From positions 1 to 64,000 of the forward strand of contig NZ_KB898047.1 in assembly GCF_000377345.1 (NCBI RefSeq): 64,000 bases of DNA, given 5' to 3'. The DNA comes from Thioalkalivibrio sp. ALJ16. GTDB lineage: Bacteria > Pseudomonadota > Gammaproteobacteria > Ectothiorhodospirales > Ectothiorhodospiraceae. The position numbers and the translations under genes were made by a program. Positions 8,226-17,960 of the stretch are shown piece by piece. Every line of letters starts with the position of its first letter. Position 1 is the stretch's first letter. The notes beneath the pieces were generated by a model, which worked only from the letters and a program-made list of their open reading frames with translations, was not told the origin of the DNA and did no database searches.

Positions 8226-8872
8226 GTCTCGGCGATTTCGACTTTATTGCGGTGGAGGGCCCCATCGGCGTCGGGAAGTCGAGCCTGGCGCAACGGCTGG
8301 CCGAACACCTCCAGGCCGAAGGCATCTTCGAGGCCCCGGACGAGAACCCGTTTCTTGACCGTTTCTACCAGGACCCGGACAAGCACGCCCTGGCCACACA
8401 GCTGCACTTTCTGGTGCAGCGCGTACGCCAGCTGACGCCGGTGGCGCAGAAGGGCCTGTTCGAACAGCGGCACGTGTCCGACTATCTGATGGACAAGGAC
8501 CCGCTGTTCGCCGAGCTGAATCTGCACCCCGACGAGCTGGAGATCTATCGCGAGATGTTCCGCCACCTGCGCGGCGGGTTGCCGCGGCCGGACCTGGTGA
8601 TCTATCTGCAGGCACCGGTGGAGGTGCTGCAGGAGCGCATCCGCCGTCGGGCACGACCGTACGAACGTCACATCGAGAGCGGTTACCTGGAACGGCTGAA
8701 CGCCGCCTACGCGGAATTCTTCTATCATTTCGAGGGACCGGCGCTCGTGATCGTGAACGCCACCGAGATTGACTGGGTGAATAACCCGGCCGATTTCGAT
8801 CAGCTGGTGCAGTTCCTGGAGCCGATCCAGGGCGGGCGGCACTACTTCAACCCGTTGCCGATCTCGCTTTAG
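8222..8872 (+). CDS. Deoxynucleoside kinase (dAK/dGK family)
   Basis: A 216-residue P-loop kinase that phosphorylates deoxynucleosides for salvage. The Walker A motif is EGPIGVGKSSLAQ, the substrate-site segment is PDENPFLDRFYQD, and the LID region with arginines is QERIRRRARPYERHI. DLVIYLQAPVEVL is typical of the deoxyguanosine/deoxyadenosine kinase family. It lies inside a folate/pantothenate gene row, overlapping folK, with panB 29 bases on. Specificity (dA, dG or dC) cannot be decided from sequence. Confidence 0.9.
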   Translation: MSLGDFDFIAVEGPIGVGKSSLAQRLAEHLQAEGIFEAPDENPFLDRFYQDPDKHALATQLHFLVQRVRQLTPVAQKGLFEQRHVSDYLMDKDPLFAELNLHPDELEIYREMFRHLRGGLPRPDLVIYLQAPVEVLQERIRRRARPYERHIESGYLERLNAAYAEFFYHFEGPALVIVNATEIDWVNNPADFDQLVQFLEPIQGGRHYFNPLPISL

Positions 8873-8901
8873 GCACGCCGGACTGCCCGGGAGGCATGAG
8901 T

Positions 8902-9696
8902 ATGCGGCCGATTACCGTGAACACCCTGGCCAGCCGCAAGCAGGCGGGTGAACCCATTGCCTGCCTGACGGCCTATGACGCGGCCTTCGCCGGTCTGCTG
9001 GACCGCTGCGGCGTGGATGTGATCCTGGTGGGCGATTCGCTGGGCATGGTGGTCCAGGGTCATGCGACCACCCTGCCGGTCACACTGGACGACATGGTCT
9101 ACCACGTTGCCTGTGTGGCGCGCGGCAGCGCGAATGCCCTGATCATGGCGGACATCCCGTTTCTGGGTGACGTCGATCCGGCCACGGCACTGACCCAGGC
9201 TGGCGCACTGCTGCGCGCTGGCGCACACATGGTCAAGGTCGAGTGCGGCACGGTCGAGGTTCCGGTGGTCGAGCGGCTGGTCGCCGCCGGCATCCCGGTC
9301 TGTGCCCACCTGGGGCTGACGCCGCAGGCCGTGCACCGCTTCGGGGGGCACCGGGTCCAGGGGCGCGACCCGAAGGCGGCGGCGGAGATGGAATCACTGG
9401 CCGCCTGCCTGGAGGATGCCGGCGCACAGGCCTTGCTGCTGGAAGGCATCCCGGAAAGCCTGGCCGATGCCATTGTGCGCAGTGCCGGGGTGCCCGTGAT
9501 CGGTATCGGTGCCAGCCCCCGCTGCGATGGCCAGGTGCTGGTGCTGTCCGATGTGCTTGGCCTGACGCCGGAGCCGCCGCGTTTCGCACGGGATTTTCTT
9601 GCCGACGGTGGCTCCCTCGAAGGCGCGGTACGGGCCTACTGCGAGGCTGTGCGCACGCGCGCCTTCCCACAGTCTGGTGTGCATACATTCAGCTAG
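8902..9696 (+). CDS. panB: 3-methyl-2-oxobutanoate hydroxymethyltransferase
   Basis: PanB makes ketopantoate from alpha-ketoisovalerate using 5,10-methylene-THF, the first step to pantothenate. The 264-residue TIM barrel has TAYDAAFAGLLD, the metal-binding VGDSLGMV, and HLGLTPQAVHRFGGHRVQG. It ends with GASPRCDGQVLVLSDVLGL, which normally reads GAG in homologues. Two ATGs are in frame, 8896 and 8902; the Shine-Dalgarno GGGAGG is 7 bases before 8902 and only 1-2 before 8896, so I chose 8902. Confidence 0.95.
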   Translation: MRPITVNTLASRKQAGEPIACLTAYDAAFAGLLDRCGVDVILVGDSLGMVVQGHATTLPVTLDDMVYHVACVARGSANALIMADIPFLGDVDPATALTQAGALLRAGAHMVKVECGTVEVPVVERLVAAGIPVCAHLGLTPQAVHRFGGHRVQGRDPKAAAEMESLAACLEDAGAQALLLEGIPESLADAIVRSAGVPVIGIGASPRCDGQVLVLSDVLGLTPEPPRFARDFLADGGSLEGAVRAYCEAVRTRAFPQSGVHTFS

Positions 9697-9775
9697 TAGT
9701 GAGTCGGCAGCCGCGGTGCCCAAGCTCGCATCGTACCGGCCGGGTATTGACCGAGGATCAAGACGGACCTGACCC

Positions 9776-10654
9776 ATGAGAATTCTGCGTGATCGGCCCC
9801 AGCTGGTAGCCATGCATCGAGAGTGGTCGCGCAAGGGGCGCGGCACCGTGGCACTGGTGCCCACCATGGGCAACCTCCACGAGGGACACCTGACCCTGAT
9901 TCGCCATGCCCGGGCGCGGGCTCAGCGCGTGGTGGTGTCGATCTTCGTGAACCCGCTGCAGTTCGACCGCCCCGAGGACCTGGAGCGCTATCCGCGTACC
10001 CTCGACGAGGATGCCCGGCTTGCCACTGACGCCGGCGTGGATGCCCTGTTCTGCCCCAGCGACGAGGACATGTACGCCCCGGACGGGATGCCCCCGGTGC
10101 GCGTGGTCGTGCCGGTGCTGTCCGAGATCCTGGAGGGCAGCTACCGTCCCGGGCATTTCGACGGGGTCGCCACGGTGGTTACCAAGCTGTTCAATCTGGT
10201 GCGTCCGGACCTGGCGCTGTTCGGCGAGAAGGACTACCAGCAGTTCAAGCTGATCGAGCGCATGGTGCAGGGGCTGGATATCCCGACCCGGGTGGAGGCG
10301 ATCCCGACCGTGCGCGAGCCGGACGGGCTGGCGTTCAGTTCGCGCAACAGCCAGTTGCCCGAATCGGCGCGCAGCGTGGCCCCCGAACTCAAGCGGGTGC
10401 TGGACGAGGTCGCGACGGTCTGCCGCACCGCGACCGTGTTCGACGCCGATCGCATCCCCGAGGTCGAGGGGCGTGCCTGCGAGCGCCTGCGCGAGGCCGG
10501 TTTCGATCCGGAGTACCTGTCGATCCGGCGCGCCGACGACCTGCTGGAGCCGGCATCGGGCGTGCCGCTGGCAGAGCAGGACCTGGTGGTCCTGGCGGCG
10601 GCCTGGCTGGAGGGCGTACGCCTGATCGACAATGTCCGCACCCGCCCGGACTGA
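9776..10654 (+). CDS. panC: Pantothenate synthetase (pantoate-beta-alanine ligase)
   Basis: PanC joins pantoate and beta-alanine through a pantoyl-adenylate. The 292-residue protein carries the nucleotidyl-transferase motif VPTMGNLHEGHLTLI (HIGH-like), FVNPLQFDRPEDLERYPRT, FDGVATVVTKLFNLVRPD and FGEKDYQQFKLI. Near the C terminus DGLAFSSRNSQL gives the KMSKS-like SSRN. It follows panB by 79 bases on the same strand; panD is about 280 bases further, past a palindromic repeat. Confidence 0.96.
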   Translation: MRILRDRPQLVAMHREWSRKGRGTVALVPTMGNLHEGHLTLIRHARARAQRVVVSIFVNPLQFDRPEDLERYPRTLDEDARLATDAGVDALFCPSDEDMYAPDGMPPVRVVVPVLSEILEGSYRPGHFDGVATVVTKLFNLVRPDLALFGEKDYQQFKLIERMVQGLDIPTRVEAIPTVREPDGLAFSSRNSQLPESARSVAPELKRVLDEVATVCRTATVFDADRIPEVEGRACERLREAGFDPEYLSIRRADDLLEPASGVPLAEQDLVVLAAAWLEGVRLIDNVRTRPD

Positions 10655-10668
10655 GCCCATCTCTTTGT

Positions 10669-10842
10669 AACCACGCAGCGCACGAAGCAAAGAGCGGTCA
10701 CAGGAAGACGGGAAGATTCGAAGAGGGCCGGATGGCCCTCGATCGTTTACGCACCGCCAACCAAGAATCCCTTCCTGTCTTCCAGCCTTCCTGTGAATGG
10801 CCCTTGAACTGCTTCGTTTTTTCGTGGGCTTCGTGGTGAAAA
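10669..10842. repeat. Nested-palindrome intergenic repeat, copy A
   Basis: Outer arms: aaccacgcagcgcacgaag at the left edge against ttcgtgggcttcgtggtg at the right. Inner arms: tcacaggaagacgggaag (about 10698-10715) against cttccagccttcctgtga (10779-10796). The element fills the panC-panD gap. The same inner arm recurs in copies C, D and E. Confidence 0.82.
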
Positions 10843-10930
10843 ACATTGACCTGAACGGGCGGGTTTGCCGTGGTCGCCGGGATCGCGGATAATTTTTCGC
10901 CCCCAGAGGTTATCGCCGGGAAAATCGCCG

Positions 10931-11311
10931 ATGCACGTCACCATGCTCAAGGGCAAGCTGCACAAGGCCCAGGTCACTCATTGTGAGCTGGAGTACGAGG
11001 GCTCGTGCGCCATCGATACGCGGCTGCTGGAAGCCGCCGGCATCCTGCCGTTCGAGCAGATCCAGATCTACAACGTCGACAACGGCGAGCGCTTCACCAC
11101 CTACGCGATCGAGGGCGAGCCGGGCTCCGGCATCATCTCGGTCAATGGCGCGGCCGCGCACAAGGCGGCGGTGGGGCACCGCGTGATCATCTGCGCCTAC
11201 GCGCAGATGGAGGCCGCCGCGGCCCGGGAATTCACCCCGAACCTCGTGTATCTCGACGCCCGCAACGCGATCGTGCGCACCGGCCACGGCATCCCGGTGC
11301 AGGCCGCCTGA
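10931..11311 (+). CDS. panD: Aspartate 1-decarboxylase (pyruvoyl enzyme)
   Basis: PanD makes beta-alanine from aspartate for pantothenate. The 126-residue proenzyme contains the self-cleavage site in [11 protein letters not shown], where Gly-Ser cleavage creates the pyruvoyl cofactor. [24 protein letters not shown] and [10 protein letters not shown] are also conserved. The start [17 protein letters not shown] at 10931 fits the family; MLKGKL at 10943 is an alternative. With panB and panC, all three dedicated pantothenate steps are present here; ketopantoate reductase is not in the window. Confidence 0.96.
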   Translation: MHVTMLKGKLHKAQVTHCELEYEGSCAIDTRLLEAAGILPFEQIQIYNVDNGERFTTYAIEGEPGSGIISVNGAAAHKAAVGHRVIICAYAQMEAAAAREFTPNLVYLDARNAIVRTGHGIPVQAA

Positions 11312-11335
11312 AAAACCATCCCCCCTCGCGTGCTC

Positions 11336-11365
11336 CCCGCAGTTGTAGGGCCCGCAGTTGTAGGG
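11336..11365. repeat. 15 bp perfect tandem duplication upstream of sucC
   Basis: The unit cccgcagttgtaggg occurs twice head to tail at 11336-11350 and 11351-11365, ending 29 bases before the sucC ATG. I see no clear Shine-Dalgarno or hairpin from it; it may be slippage. Confidence 0.8.
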
Positions 11366-11394
11366 CAACGGCCTCGCCGCTATCCTCCACACCC

Positions 11395-12555
11395 ATGAAT
11401 CTCCACGAATTTCAGGCCAAGGTGCGCTTTCGCGACGCCGGCATCCCCGTTCCCGACGGACAGGTGATCACCCACCCCGACCAGCTCCCCGCCGCCTGGC
11501 AGGCCCTGGGCGCCGAGCGCGTGCTGGTCAAGGCCCAGGTGCATTCCGGCGGGCGCGGCAAGGCCGGTGGCGTGGTGATGGCGGATTCCCCCGAGGCCGC
11601 GCGCGAGGCCGCGGAGAGGCTGCTGGGCTCGCGCCTGGTCACCGGGCAGAGCGGTCCCGAGGGCCTGCCGGTGGATCAGCTCCTGCTGGAGCCGGCCGCG
11701 GATATCGCCCGCGAGTTCTACTTTGCCCTGCTGGTGGACCGGGCCCGCGAGCGCCTGGCGCTGGTGGTCTCCGCCGAGGGCGGCATGGACATCGAAACCC
11801 TGGCCGCCGAACGGCCCGAGGCGGTGATCACCCTGCCGATCCACCCGGCCACGGGCGTGATGCCGTTTCACGGGCGGCGGGTTGCCTTTGCCCTCGGGCT
11901 GTCGGGCGAGCCGGCCAAGGCGATGGCCCAACTGGTGACCAATGCCCATGCCCTGTTCCAGCAGCTGGATGCGCAGTTGCTGGAGATCAACCCGCTGGTG
12001 CTGACCGCTGACGATCAGCTGCTGGCCATCGACGCCAAGCTGACCGTGGACGACTCCGCCGCCTACCGCCAGAAGTCGCTGATGGCCGAACGCGACGCAC
12101 GCCAGCGCGACCCGGCCGAGGAACAGGCGCACGAGCACGACCTCAACTACATCCGCCTGGACGGCTCCATCGGCTGCATGGTGAACGGGGCGGGCCTGGC
12201 CATGGCCACGATGGACCTGATCAAGCACCACGGCGGCGAGCCGGCCAACTTCCTGGATGTCGGCGGCGGCACGACGGTGGAGCGGGTCACGGCCGCGTTC
12301 AAGTTGATCCTGTCGGACCCCTCGGTGAAGGCGGTGCTGGTGAATATCTTTGGCGGCATCGTGCGCTGCGACCTGATCGCCGAGGGCATCATCGCCGCGA
12401 TCCGCGAGGTGCAGGTCCAGGTGCCGGTGGTGGTGCGGCTGGAAGGCACCAACGCGGAGCAGGGCCGCGAGGCGCTGGCCAGCTCCGGTCTGGACGTGAT
12501 CCCGGCCGCGGACCTCGACCGCGCGGCGCGCACCGTGGTGGAGGCCGTGGCATGA
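11395..12555 (+). CDS. sucC: Succinate-CoA ligase (ADP-forming) beta subunit
   Basis: The beta subunit of succinyl-CoA synthetase carries the ATP-grasp nucleotide site. At 386 aa the family length is normal. It opens [25 protein letters not shown] and has [18 protein letters not shown] (nucleotide binding), [27 protein letters not shown], and the C-terminal [19 protein letters not shown]...[17 protein letters not shown]. It overlaps sucD by 4 bases. A related malate-CoA ligase (MtkAB) cannot be excluded, but the context gives no serine-cycle genes. Confidence 0.93.
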   Translation: MNLHEFQAKVRFRDAGIPVPDGQVITHPDQLPAAWQALGAERVLVKAQVHSGGRGKAGGVVMADSPEAAREAAERLLGSRLVTGQSGPEGLPVDQLLLEPAADIAREFYFALLVDRARERLALVVSAEGGMDIETLAAERPEAVITLPIHPATGVMPFHGRRVAFALGLSGEPAKAMAQLVTNAHALFQQLDAQLLEINPLVLTADDQLLAIDAKLTVDDSAAYRQKSLMAERDARQRDPAEEQAHEHDLNYIRLDGSIGCMVNGAGLAMATMDLIKHHGGEPANFLDVGGGTTVERVTAAFKLILSDPSVKAVLVNIFGGIVRCDLIAEGIIAAIREVQVQVPVVVRLEGTNAEQGREALASSGLDVIPAADLDRAARTVVEAVA

Positions 12556-13427
12556 GCATCCTCGTCGATCGCGATACGAAGGTGATCTGCCAGGGCTTTA
12601 CCGGCAAGCAGGGCAGCTTCCACTCCGAGCAGGCGATCGCCTACGGCACCCGTCTGGTCGGGGGCGTGACGCCCGGCAAGGGCGGGCAGACGCATCTGGA
12701 CCGTCCGGTGTTCGATACCGTCGCCGATGCGGTGGCGCAGACCGGTGCGACCGTCAGCATGATCTATGTCCCGGCCCCGTTCGCGGCCGATGCGATCTGC
12801 GAGGCGGCGGATGCCGGCATCGAACTGGCCGTGTGCATCACCGAGGGCATCCCGGTACAGGACATGATCCGGGTGAAGCAGGTCCTCGCCGGCAGCCCGA
12901 CCCGCCTGATCGGGCCGAACTGCCCCGGCATCATCACGCCGGATGCCTGCAAGGTCGGCATCATGCCGGGCTATATCCACCAGCGCGGGCGCATCGGCAT
13001 CGTCTCGCGCTCCGGCACCCTGACCTACGAGGCGGTCAAGCAGACCTCGGATCGGGGGCTGGGCCAGAGCACCTGCATCGGCATCGGTGGCGACCCGATC
13101 CAGGGGCTCGACTTCGTCGACTGCCTGCGGCTGTTCCGCGACGATCCGGAGACCGACGGTGTGCTGCTGGTCGGCGAGATCGGCGGCGATGCCGAGGAGC
13201 GCGCCGCGCGCTATATCGAGAGCGAATTCGACAAGCCGGTGGCGGCCTATATCGCGGGTGCCACCGCACCGCCCGGACGTCGCATGGGCCATGCCGGGGC
13301 GATTATCGCCGGCGGCCAGGGCACGGCCGAACAGAAGATGGCGGCCCTGCGCGCGGCGGGTGCGAGCGTGGCCGAGAGCCCGGCCGAACTCGGCCAGGCC
13401 ATGCAGTCCGCGCTCGATCGCGCCTGA
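12552..13427 (+). CDS. sucD: Succinate-CoA ligase (ADP-forming) alpha subunit
   Basis: The 291-residue alpha subunit binds CoA and carries the phospho-histidine. The CoA-binding Rossmann half starts [35 protein letters not shown]. The active-site loop [28 protein letters not shown] contains the phosphorylated His in GHAGA. The gene pair stands alone rather than downstream of the 2-oxoglutarate dehydrogenase genes, and nadE follows 9 bases later, so nadE may be co-transcribed. Confidence 0.94.
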   Translation: MSILVDRDTKVICQGFTGKQGSFHSEQAIAYGTRLVGGVTPGKGGQTHLDRPVFDTVADAVAQTGATVSMIYVPAPFAADAICEAADAGIELAVCITEGIPVQDMIRVKQVLAGSPTRLIGPNCPGIITPDACKVGIMPGYIHQRGRIGIVSRSGTLTYEAVKQTSDRGLGQSTCIGIGGDPIQGLDFVDCLRLFRDDPETDGVLLVGEIGGDAEERAARYIESEFDKPVAAYIAGATAPPGRRMGHAGAIIAGGQGTAEQKMAALRAAGASVAESPAELGQAMQSALDRA

Positions 13428-13436
13428 TACGCCGCG

Positions 13437-15131
13437 ATGGCGTCCGCCGATGACCTGCCGCTGGCCCTGGCCCAGATCAACCCGATCGTGGGCGGGCTGG
13501 ATACGAACCGCCACCTGATCGAGGACGCGATCGAACAGGCCCGCGCCGCCGGCGCGCGCGCGGTGGTCTTCCCCGAACTCGCCCTGACCGGCTACCCCCC
13601 GGAGGACCTGCTGCTGCGTCCGGCCTTCCTGCGCGCGGTGGAACAGTCCCTGGCCGCGATCACGCGCGCGGTGCAGGGCATCGATGTGATCCTCGGCGCG
13701 CCGGTGGCCACCGATCAGGGCCTGGTGAACGCCGCGCTGTGGCTGCGCGACGGCCGCGAGATCGCGCGCTATGCCAAGCAGGTCCTGCCCAACTATTCGG
13801 TATTCGACGAACAGCGCTATTTCGTCGCGGGCGATCAGGCCTGCGTGGTCGAGCTCGCGGGCTGGCGGATCGGCCTGACCGTCTGCGAGGACATCTGGCA
13901 GGCGGCGCCGGCCGCCGCCGCAAAGGCGGCCGGCGCCGAACTGATCCTGAACCTGAATGCCTCGCCCTATCATCGCGGCAAGGCCGAGGAACGCCTGCAG
14001 GTGGTGGGGGCGCGGGTCGCCGAGACCGGCTGCCCGGTGGTCTACGTGAACCAGGTGGGGGGGCAGGACGAGCTGGTGTTCGACGGCCGCTCCTTCGTGC
14101 ACGATGCCGCGCACGGGGCGCGCGCGGTACTGCCGGCCTGGGCGACCGGATATGCCCTGGTGCAGGCCCGGCGCGGACCGTCGGGGATCGAACTGCAGCC
14201 GCGCCCCGAGACCATGCACCTGTCCGCCTGCGGCATCCGCCCGACGCTGACCGACCCCGGCCCGGAGCCGGACGAGACGGATGCCCGCGACCTCTACCAG
14301 GCCCTGATGATCGGCATCCGCGACTATGTCGCCAAGAACGGGTTTCCCGGCGTGCTGCTGGGCCTGTCCGGCGGCATCGACTCGGGGCTGACGGCCGCGC
14401 TGGCGGTGGATGCCCTGGGGCCGGCCGCGGTGACCGCGGTGATGATGCCGTATCGCTATACGGCGTCGATGAGTATCGAGGACGCCGAGGCACAGGCCCG
14501 GCTGCTGGGCATCGAGTACCACGAGATCGCGATCGAACCGATGGTGCAGGACTTCCTCGAGGGGCTGTCACCGGCGTTCGCCGCCATGCCGGCCCACGCG
14601 GGGGATGTGACCGAGGAGAATCTGCAGTCGCGCGCACGCGGGGTGCTGCTGATGGCACTGTCGAACCGCAGCGGCAAGCTGCTGCTGGCGACCGGGAACA
14701 AGTCCGAGATGGCCGTGGGCTATTCCACGCTGTACGGCGACATGAACGGCGGCTTCGCCCCGCTCAAGGATGTCTCCAAGCAGTGGGTGTACCGCCTGGC
14801 GCGCTGGCGCAATACGCGTGGCGCGGCGGTCCCCGAGCGGGTGATCGAGCGTCCGCCCAGCGCCGAACTGGCGCCTGATCAGAAGGATGCCGATTCGCTG
14901 CCCCCCTACGAGGTGCTGGATGCGGTGCTGGAGGCCTTCGTCGAACAGGAGCGCTCGGTGGAGGAGATCGTGGCCGATGGCTTTGATCGGGCCACCGTGG
15001 AACGCATCGCGCGGCTGGTGTTCCTGGCCGAGTACAAGCGCCGTCAGGCCCCGCCCGGCGTGCGCGTCAGCCGCCGCGCCTTCGGCCGCGACCGGCGCTA
15101 CCCAATCACCTCCGGCTACCGCCCGGACTGA
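13437..15131 (+). CDS. nadE: Glutamine-dependent NAD+ synthetase
   Basis: This 564-residue two-domain enzyme amidates deamido-NAD using glutamine. The N-terminal nitrilase domain holds the catalytic triad: Glu in VFPELALTGYPPEDLLLR, Lys in KQVLPNYSVFDEQRYF and Cys in GLTVCEDIWQ. The C-terminal ATP pyrophosphatase domain has LLGLSGGIDSGLTAALAVDALG (P-loop SGGxDS) and LLATGNKSEMAVGYSTLYGDMNGG. Length and order match the bacterial glutamine-dependent type, as distinct from the short ammonia-dependent NadE. Confidence 0.96.
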   Translation: MASADDLPLALAQINPIVGGLDTNRHLIEDAIEQARAAGARAVVFPELALTGYPPEDLLLRPAFLRAVEQSLAAITRAVQGIDVILGAPVATDQGLVNAALWLRDGREIARYAKQVLPNYSVFDEQRYFVAGDQACVVELAGWRIGLTVCEDIWQAAPAAAAKAAGAELILNLNASPYHRGKAEERLQVVGARVAETGCPVVYVNQVGGQDELVFDGRSFVHDAAHGARAVLPAWATGYALVQARRGPSGIELQPRPETMHLSACGIRPTLTDPGPEPDETDARDLYQALMIGIRDYVAKNGFPGVLLGLSGGIDSGLTAALAVDALGPAAVTAVMMPYRYTASMSIEDAEAQARLLGIEYHEIAIEPMVQDFLEGLSPAFAAMPAHAGDVTEENLQSRARGVLLMALSNRSGKLLLATGNKSEMAVGYSTLYGDMNGGFAPLKDVSKQWVYRLARWRNTRGAAVPERVIERPPSAELAPDQKDADSLPPYEVLDAVLEAFVEQERSVEEIVADGFDRATVERIARLVFLAEYKRRQAPPGVRVSRRAFGRDRRYPITSGYRPD

Positions 15132-15154
15132 TCTGCCCTGCCGCGCTCTGGATG

Positions 15155-15378
15155 CACCACAAAGCACGAAGGCACGAAGAAGGGCAAAAATCTTGTCACC
15201 ACAGAGGGCACGGAGAACACAGAGAAAATCAGGATTGAAGTGCTAGGCGCATCGATTTCCGCCCTCGCCCTACATACATCACAAATGTGCCCTTTCTTTT
15301 CTCTGTGTCCTCTGTGATCTCTGTGGTGCAAACGCCCTTGACCTTGCCTTTCTCCGTGCCTTCGTGGGCTTCGTGGTG
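15155..15378. repeat. Nested-palindrome intergenic repeat, copy B (divergent member)
   Basis: The outer arms match closely: caccacaaagcacgaaggca at 15155 against tgccttcgtgggcttcgtgg ending at 15378. The inner arms are different from the other copies: caccacagagggcacggaga (near 15199) against a ctctgtg-rich arm ending tgatctctgtggtg near 15334. It fills most of the 366-base gap between nadE and glnB; I see no gene there. Confidence 0.82.
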
Positions 15379-15441
15379 ATCCATCAGCAGGGTCAGACGT
15401 TGTGAGGAGGTGAGGAGCGCGGCGCAAGGCTGGGGGTTTGA

Positions 15442-15837
<396 letters not shown>

Positions 15838-15867
15838 GCGACGGATCCTCCGGCGCTTGATCGATCT

Positions 15868-16052
15868 GCCACGAAGCGCACGAAGAAGGTCAGGGGCGGT
15901 TAACGGGAAGGCTGGAAGAGGGGAAGGGTGATTGGGGTGTGGGGTTGGCTGGTGTCCGTCGCAGCCCCGAACGTACGCAATATCCGTGGCGGCCAAACCC
16001 GATCAACCTTCCAGTCTTCCCATCTTCCTGTAGACGCTTTTCCCTCTGTGCC
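15868..16052. repeat. Nested-palindrome intergenic repeat, copy C
   Basis: The left part reads gccacgaagcgcacgaagaa and then cgggaaggctggaag. The right part reads cttccagtcttcccatcttc and then tgtagacgcttttccctctg. It fills the space between the convergent glnB and bamD genes and could form a long hairpin serving both. Confidence 0.78.
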
Positions 16053-16080
16053 GTAGCGGACTGAACGAGTGCCCGGGGGC

Positions 16081-16920
16081 TCAGTTGGTGAGGAACGGGA
16101 TGCGGTCCATTACGCGCCACAGGCCACGGCGTTCGTCGCCTTCCAGTTCCACTGGTTCGCCCGCGCGCACGGCCACGGCGGCGTCCGGGTAGTTCAGCTC
16201 CAGCACGGTCATGGTGTTCTCGGCGTGATCGTCCAGGCCAAGCTCGGTGTAGGCGCGATGCAGCACGGCCAGGGCCTTCGGCATGACCTCGGAGCCGGGG
16301 TACACGGCCACCACGTTGCGGGCGCGCTGCGCGGCGGCGACCCAGGCGGTGCGCTCGATGTAGAACTCGGCCACCCGCAGTTCGTAGGCGGCCAGCGCAT
16401 TGCGGATGTAGATCATGCGCTGGTAGGCGTCCGGGGCATAGCGACTGTCGGGAAACTCGCGGATCAGGCGGTCGAAGTCCTGGAACGCCTGGTCGAACGG
16501 CTCCGGGTCCATCTCGGCCGGGTCGCGCGGGAACAGGTTGGCGAGGAAGCCCTGCTGACGGTTGAAGTTGATCAGCCCGCGCAGGTAGTACGCATAATCC
16601 AGGTTCGGATGGCGCGGGTTCAGCTGCACGAAGCGGTCCACCGCGGCCAGGGCGGGTTCCGGCTCGCCGGCCTTGTAGTAGGCGTAGGGGATCTCGATCT
16701 GCGCCTGCTGCGCGTAGCGCCCGAAGGGATAGCGCGCCTCGAGTTTTTCGTAGTAGTCGACGGCCTGGTCGTAGTTGCCCGCGTTGAGGGCGCTCTTGGC
16801 CTCGCCGTAGAGCTGACTGGCGGACCAGCCCAGTGTGGGGTCTTCGCGCCCGGCACAGCCGGCGACCACGAGCGCCACGAGCAGAACGACGAGCAGGCGC
16901 GGCAGTTGCGGGACAAACAT
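16081..16920 (-). CDS. bamD: Outer membrane assembly lipoprotein BamD (ComL)
   Basis: BamD is the essential TPR lipoprotein of the BAM complex. The 279-residue product has a signal peptide with lipobox VAGC (Cys22). Tandem TPRs follow, with LYGEAKSALNAGNYDQAVDYYEKLEARYPFGRYAQQAQIEIPYAYYKAGEPEPAL. FNRQQGFLANLFPRDPAEMDPEPFDQAFQDFDRLIREFPDSRYAPDAYQRM is the diagnostic central repeat. ATG 16920 was chosen over GTG 16923. It is divergent from rluD, as in many gammaproteobacteria. Confidence 0.96.
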   Translation of the reverse strand: MFVPQLPRLLVVLLVALVVAGCAGREDPTLGWSASQLYGEAKSALNAGNYDQAVDYYEKLEARYPFGRYAQQAQIEIPYAYYKAGEPEPALAAVDRFVQLNPRHPNLDYAYYLRGLINFNRQQGFLANLFPRDPAEMDPEPFDQAFQDFDRLIREFPDSRYAPDAYQRMIYIRNALAAYELRVAEFYIERTAWVAAAQRARNVVAVYPGSEVMPKALAVLHRAYTELGLDDHAENTMTVLELNYPDAAVAVRAGEPVELEGDERRGLWRVMDRIPFLTN

Positions 16921-17000
16921 CACGGCGAGGCCTCACAGATGAATCAAAGTCCACGGATTCTACAACATCACGCCCCGGTGGCGACGAGCAGGGGTACGCG

Positions 17001-17960
17001 ATGAGCACGAGCCGCGAGGCCTTCTTGCCGGAGGAGGCTGCCGGCCAGCGTCTGGACGCGGCGCTGGCGCGCCTGTTCCCGGAGTATTCCCGCAGCCAGC
17101 TGACGCAGTGGCTGAAGGAAGGCGCCCTGCGGGTGGATGGCGCGCAGCCGCGTCCACGCACCCCGGTTCGGGGCGGGGAACGGGTGGAACTGAGCCCCCC
17201 GGATGCGCCGGTGCTGGCGGCGGAACCCGAGCCGATCGCGCTGGACATTGTGTACGCGGATGCCGCGGTGCTGGTGATCAACAAGCCGGCCGGGCTGGTG
17301 GTGCACCCGGCGGCCGGGCATCGTGACGGCACCCTGGTGAATGCGCTGCTGCACCATGCCCCGGAGCTGGCGCAGCTGCCGCGGGCCGGGGTTGTGCACC
17401 GCCTGGACAAGGACACCACCGGCCTGATGGTGGTCGCGCGTACCCCGGAGGCCCAGACCGCCCTGGTGCGGCAGCTGCAGGCGCGCACGGTGCACCGCGA
17501 ATACCGGGCGCTGGTGCAGGGTCGGGTCATCAGCGGGGCCACCATCGACGAACCGATCGGGCGCCATCCGGTGGATCGGAAGCGCCAGGCAGTCACCGGC
17601 GGCGGCAAACCCGCCGTGACCCACTACCGCGTAGCCGAGCGCTTCCCCGCCCACACCCTCCTGAATGTGCGGCTGGAGACCGGGCGCACGCATCAGATCC
17701 GGGTTCATATGGCGCATATCCGGCATCCCATCGTGGGCGATCTGACCTATGGTGGGCGTCCGCGCCCGGTCCGGGGCATGAGCGAGGCGATCCGCGCCAC
17801 CCTGGCGGCCTTCAAGCGACAGGCCCTGCACGCGGCGCGACTGGAGTTCGAGCACCCCGTCACCGGCGACCCCTGCAGCTTCGAGGCCCCGCTGCCGGCC
17901 GATTTCGAGGCCCTGCTGACCGCCCTGCGCGAGGACGCCGGAGAGCACCCGGATGGCTGA
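17001..17960 (+). CDS. rluD: 23S rRNA pseudouridine synthase RluD
   Basis: RluD forms pseudouridines 1911, 1915 and 1917 in helix 69 of 23S rRNA. The 319-residue protein has an N-terminal S4 domain (QRLDAALARLFPEYSRSQLTQWLKEGALRVDG) and the catalytic motif GVVHRLDKDTTGLMVVAR with the nucleophilic Asp, then LETGRTHQIRVHMAHIRHPIVGDLTYGG. The neighbours, divergent bamD and overlapping pgeF, match the conserved E. coli order. The frame is open upstream but ATG 17001 follows a GAGCAGGGG Shine-Dalgarno. Confidence 0.95.
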   Translation: MSTSREAFLPEEAAGQRLDAALARLFPEYSRSQLTQWLKEGALRVDGAQPRPRTPVRGGERVELSPPDAPVLAAEPEPIALDIVYADAAVLVINKPAGLVVHPAAGHRDGTLVNALLHHAPELAQLPRAGVVHRLDKDTTGLMVVARTPEAQTALVRQLQARTVHREYRALVQGRVISGATIDEPIGRHPVDRKRQAVTGGGKPAVTHYRVAERFPAHTLLNVRLETGRTHQIRVHMAHIRHPIVGDLTYGGRPRPVRGMSEAIRATLAAFKRQALHAARLEFEHPVTGDPCSFEAPLPADFEALLTALREDAGEHPDG

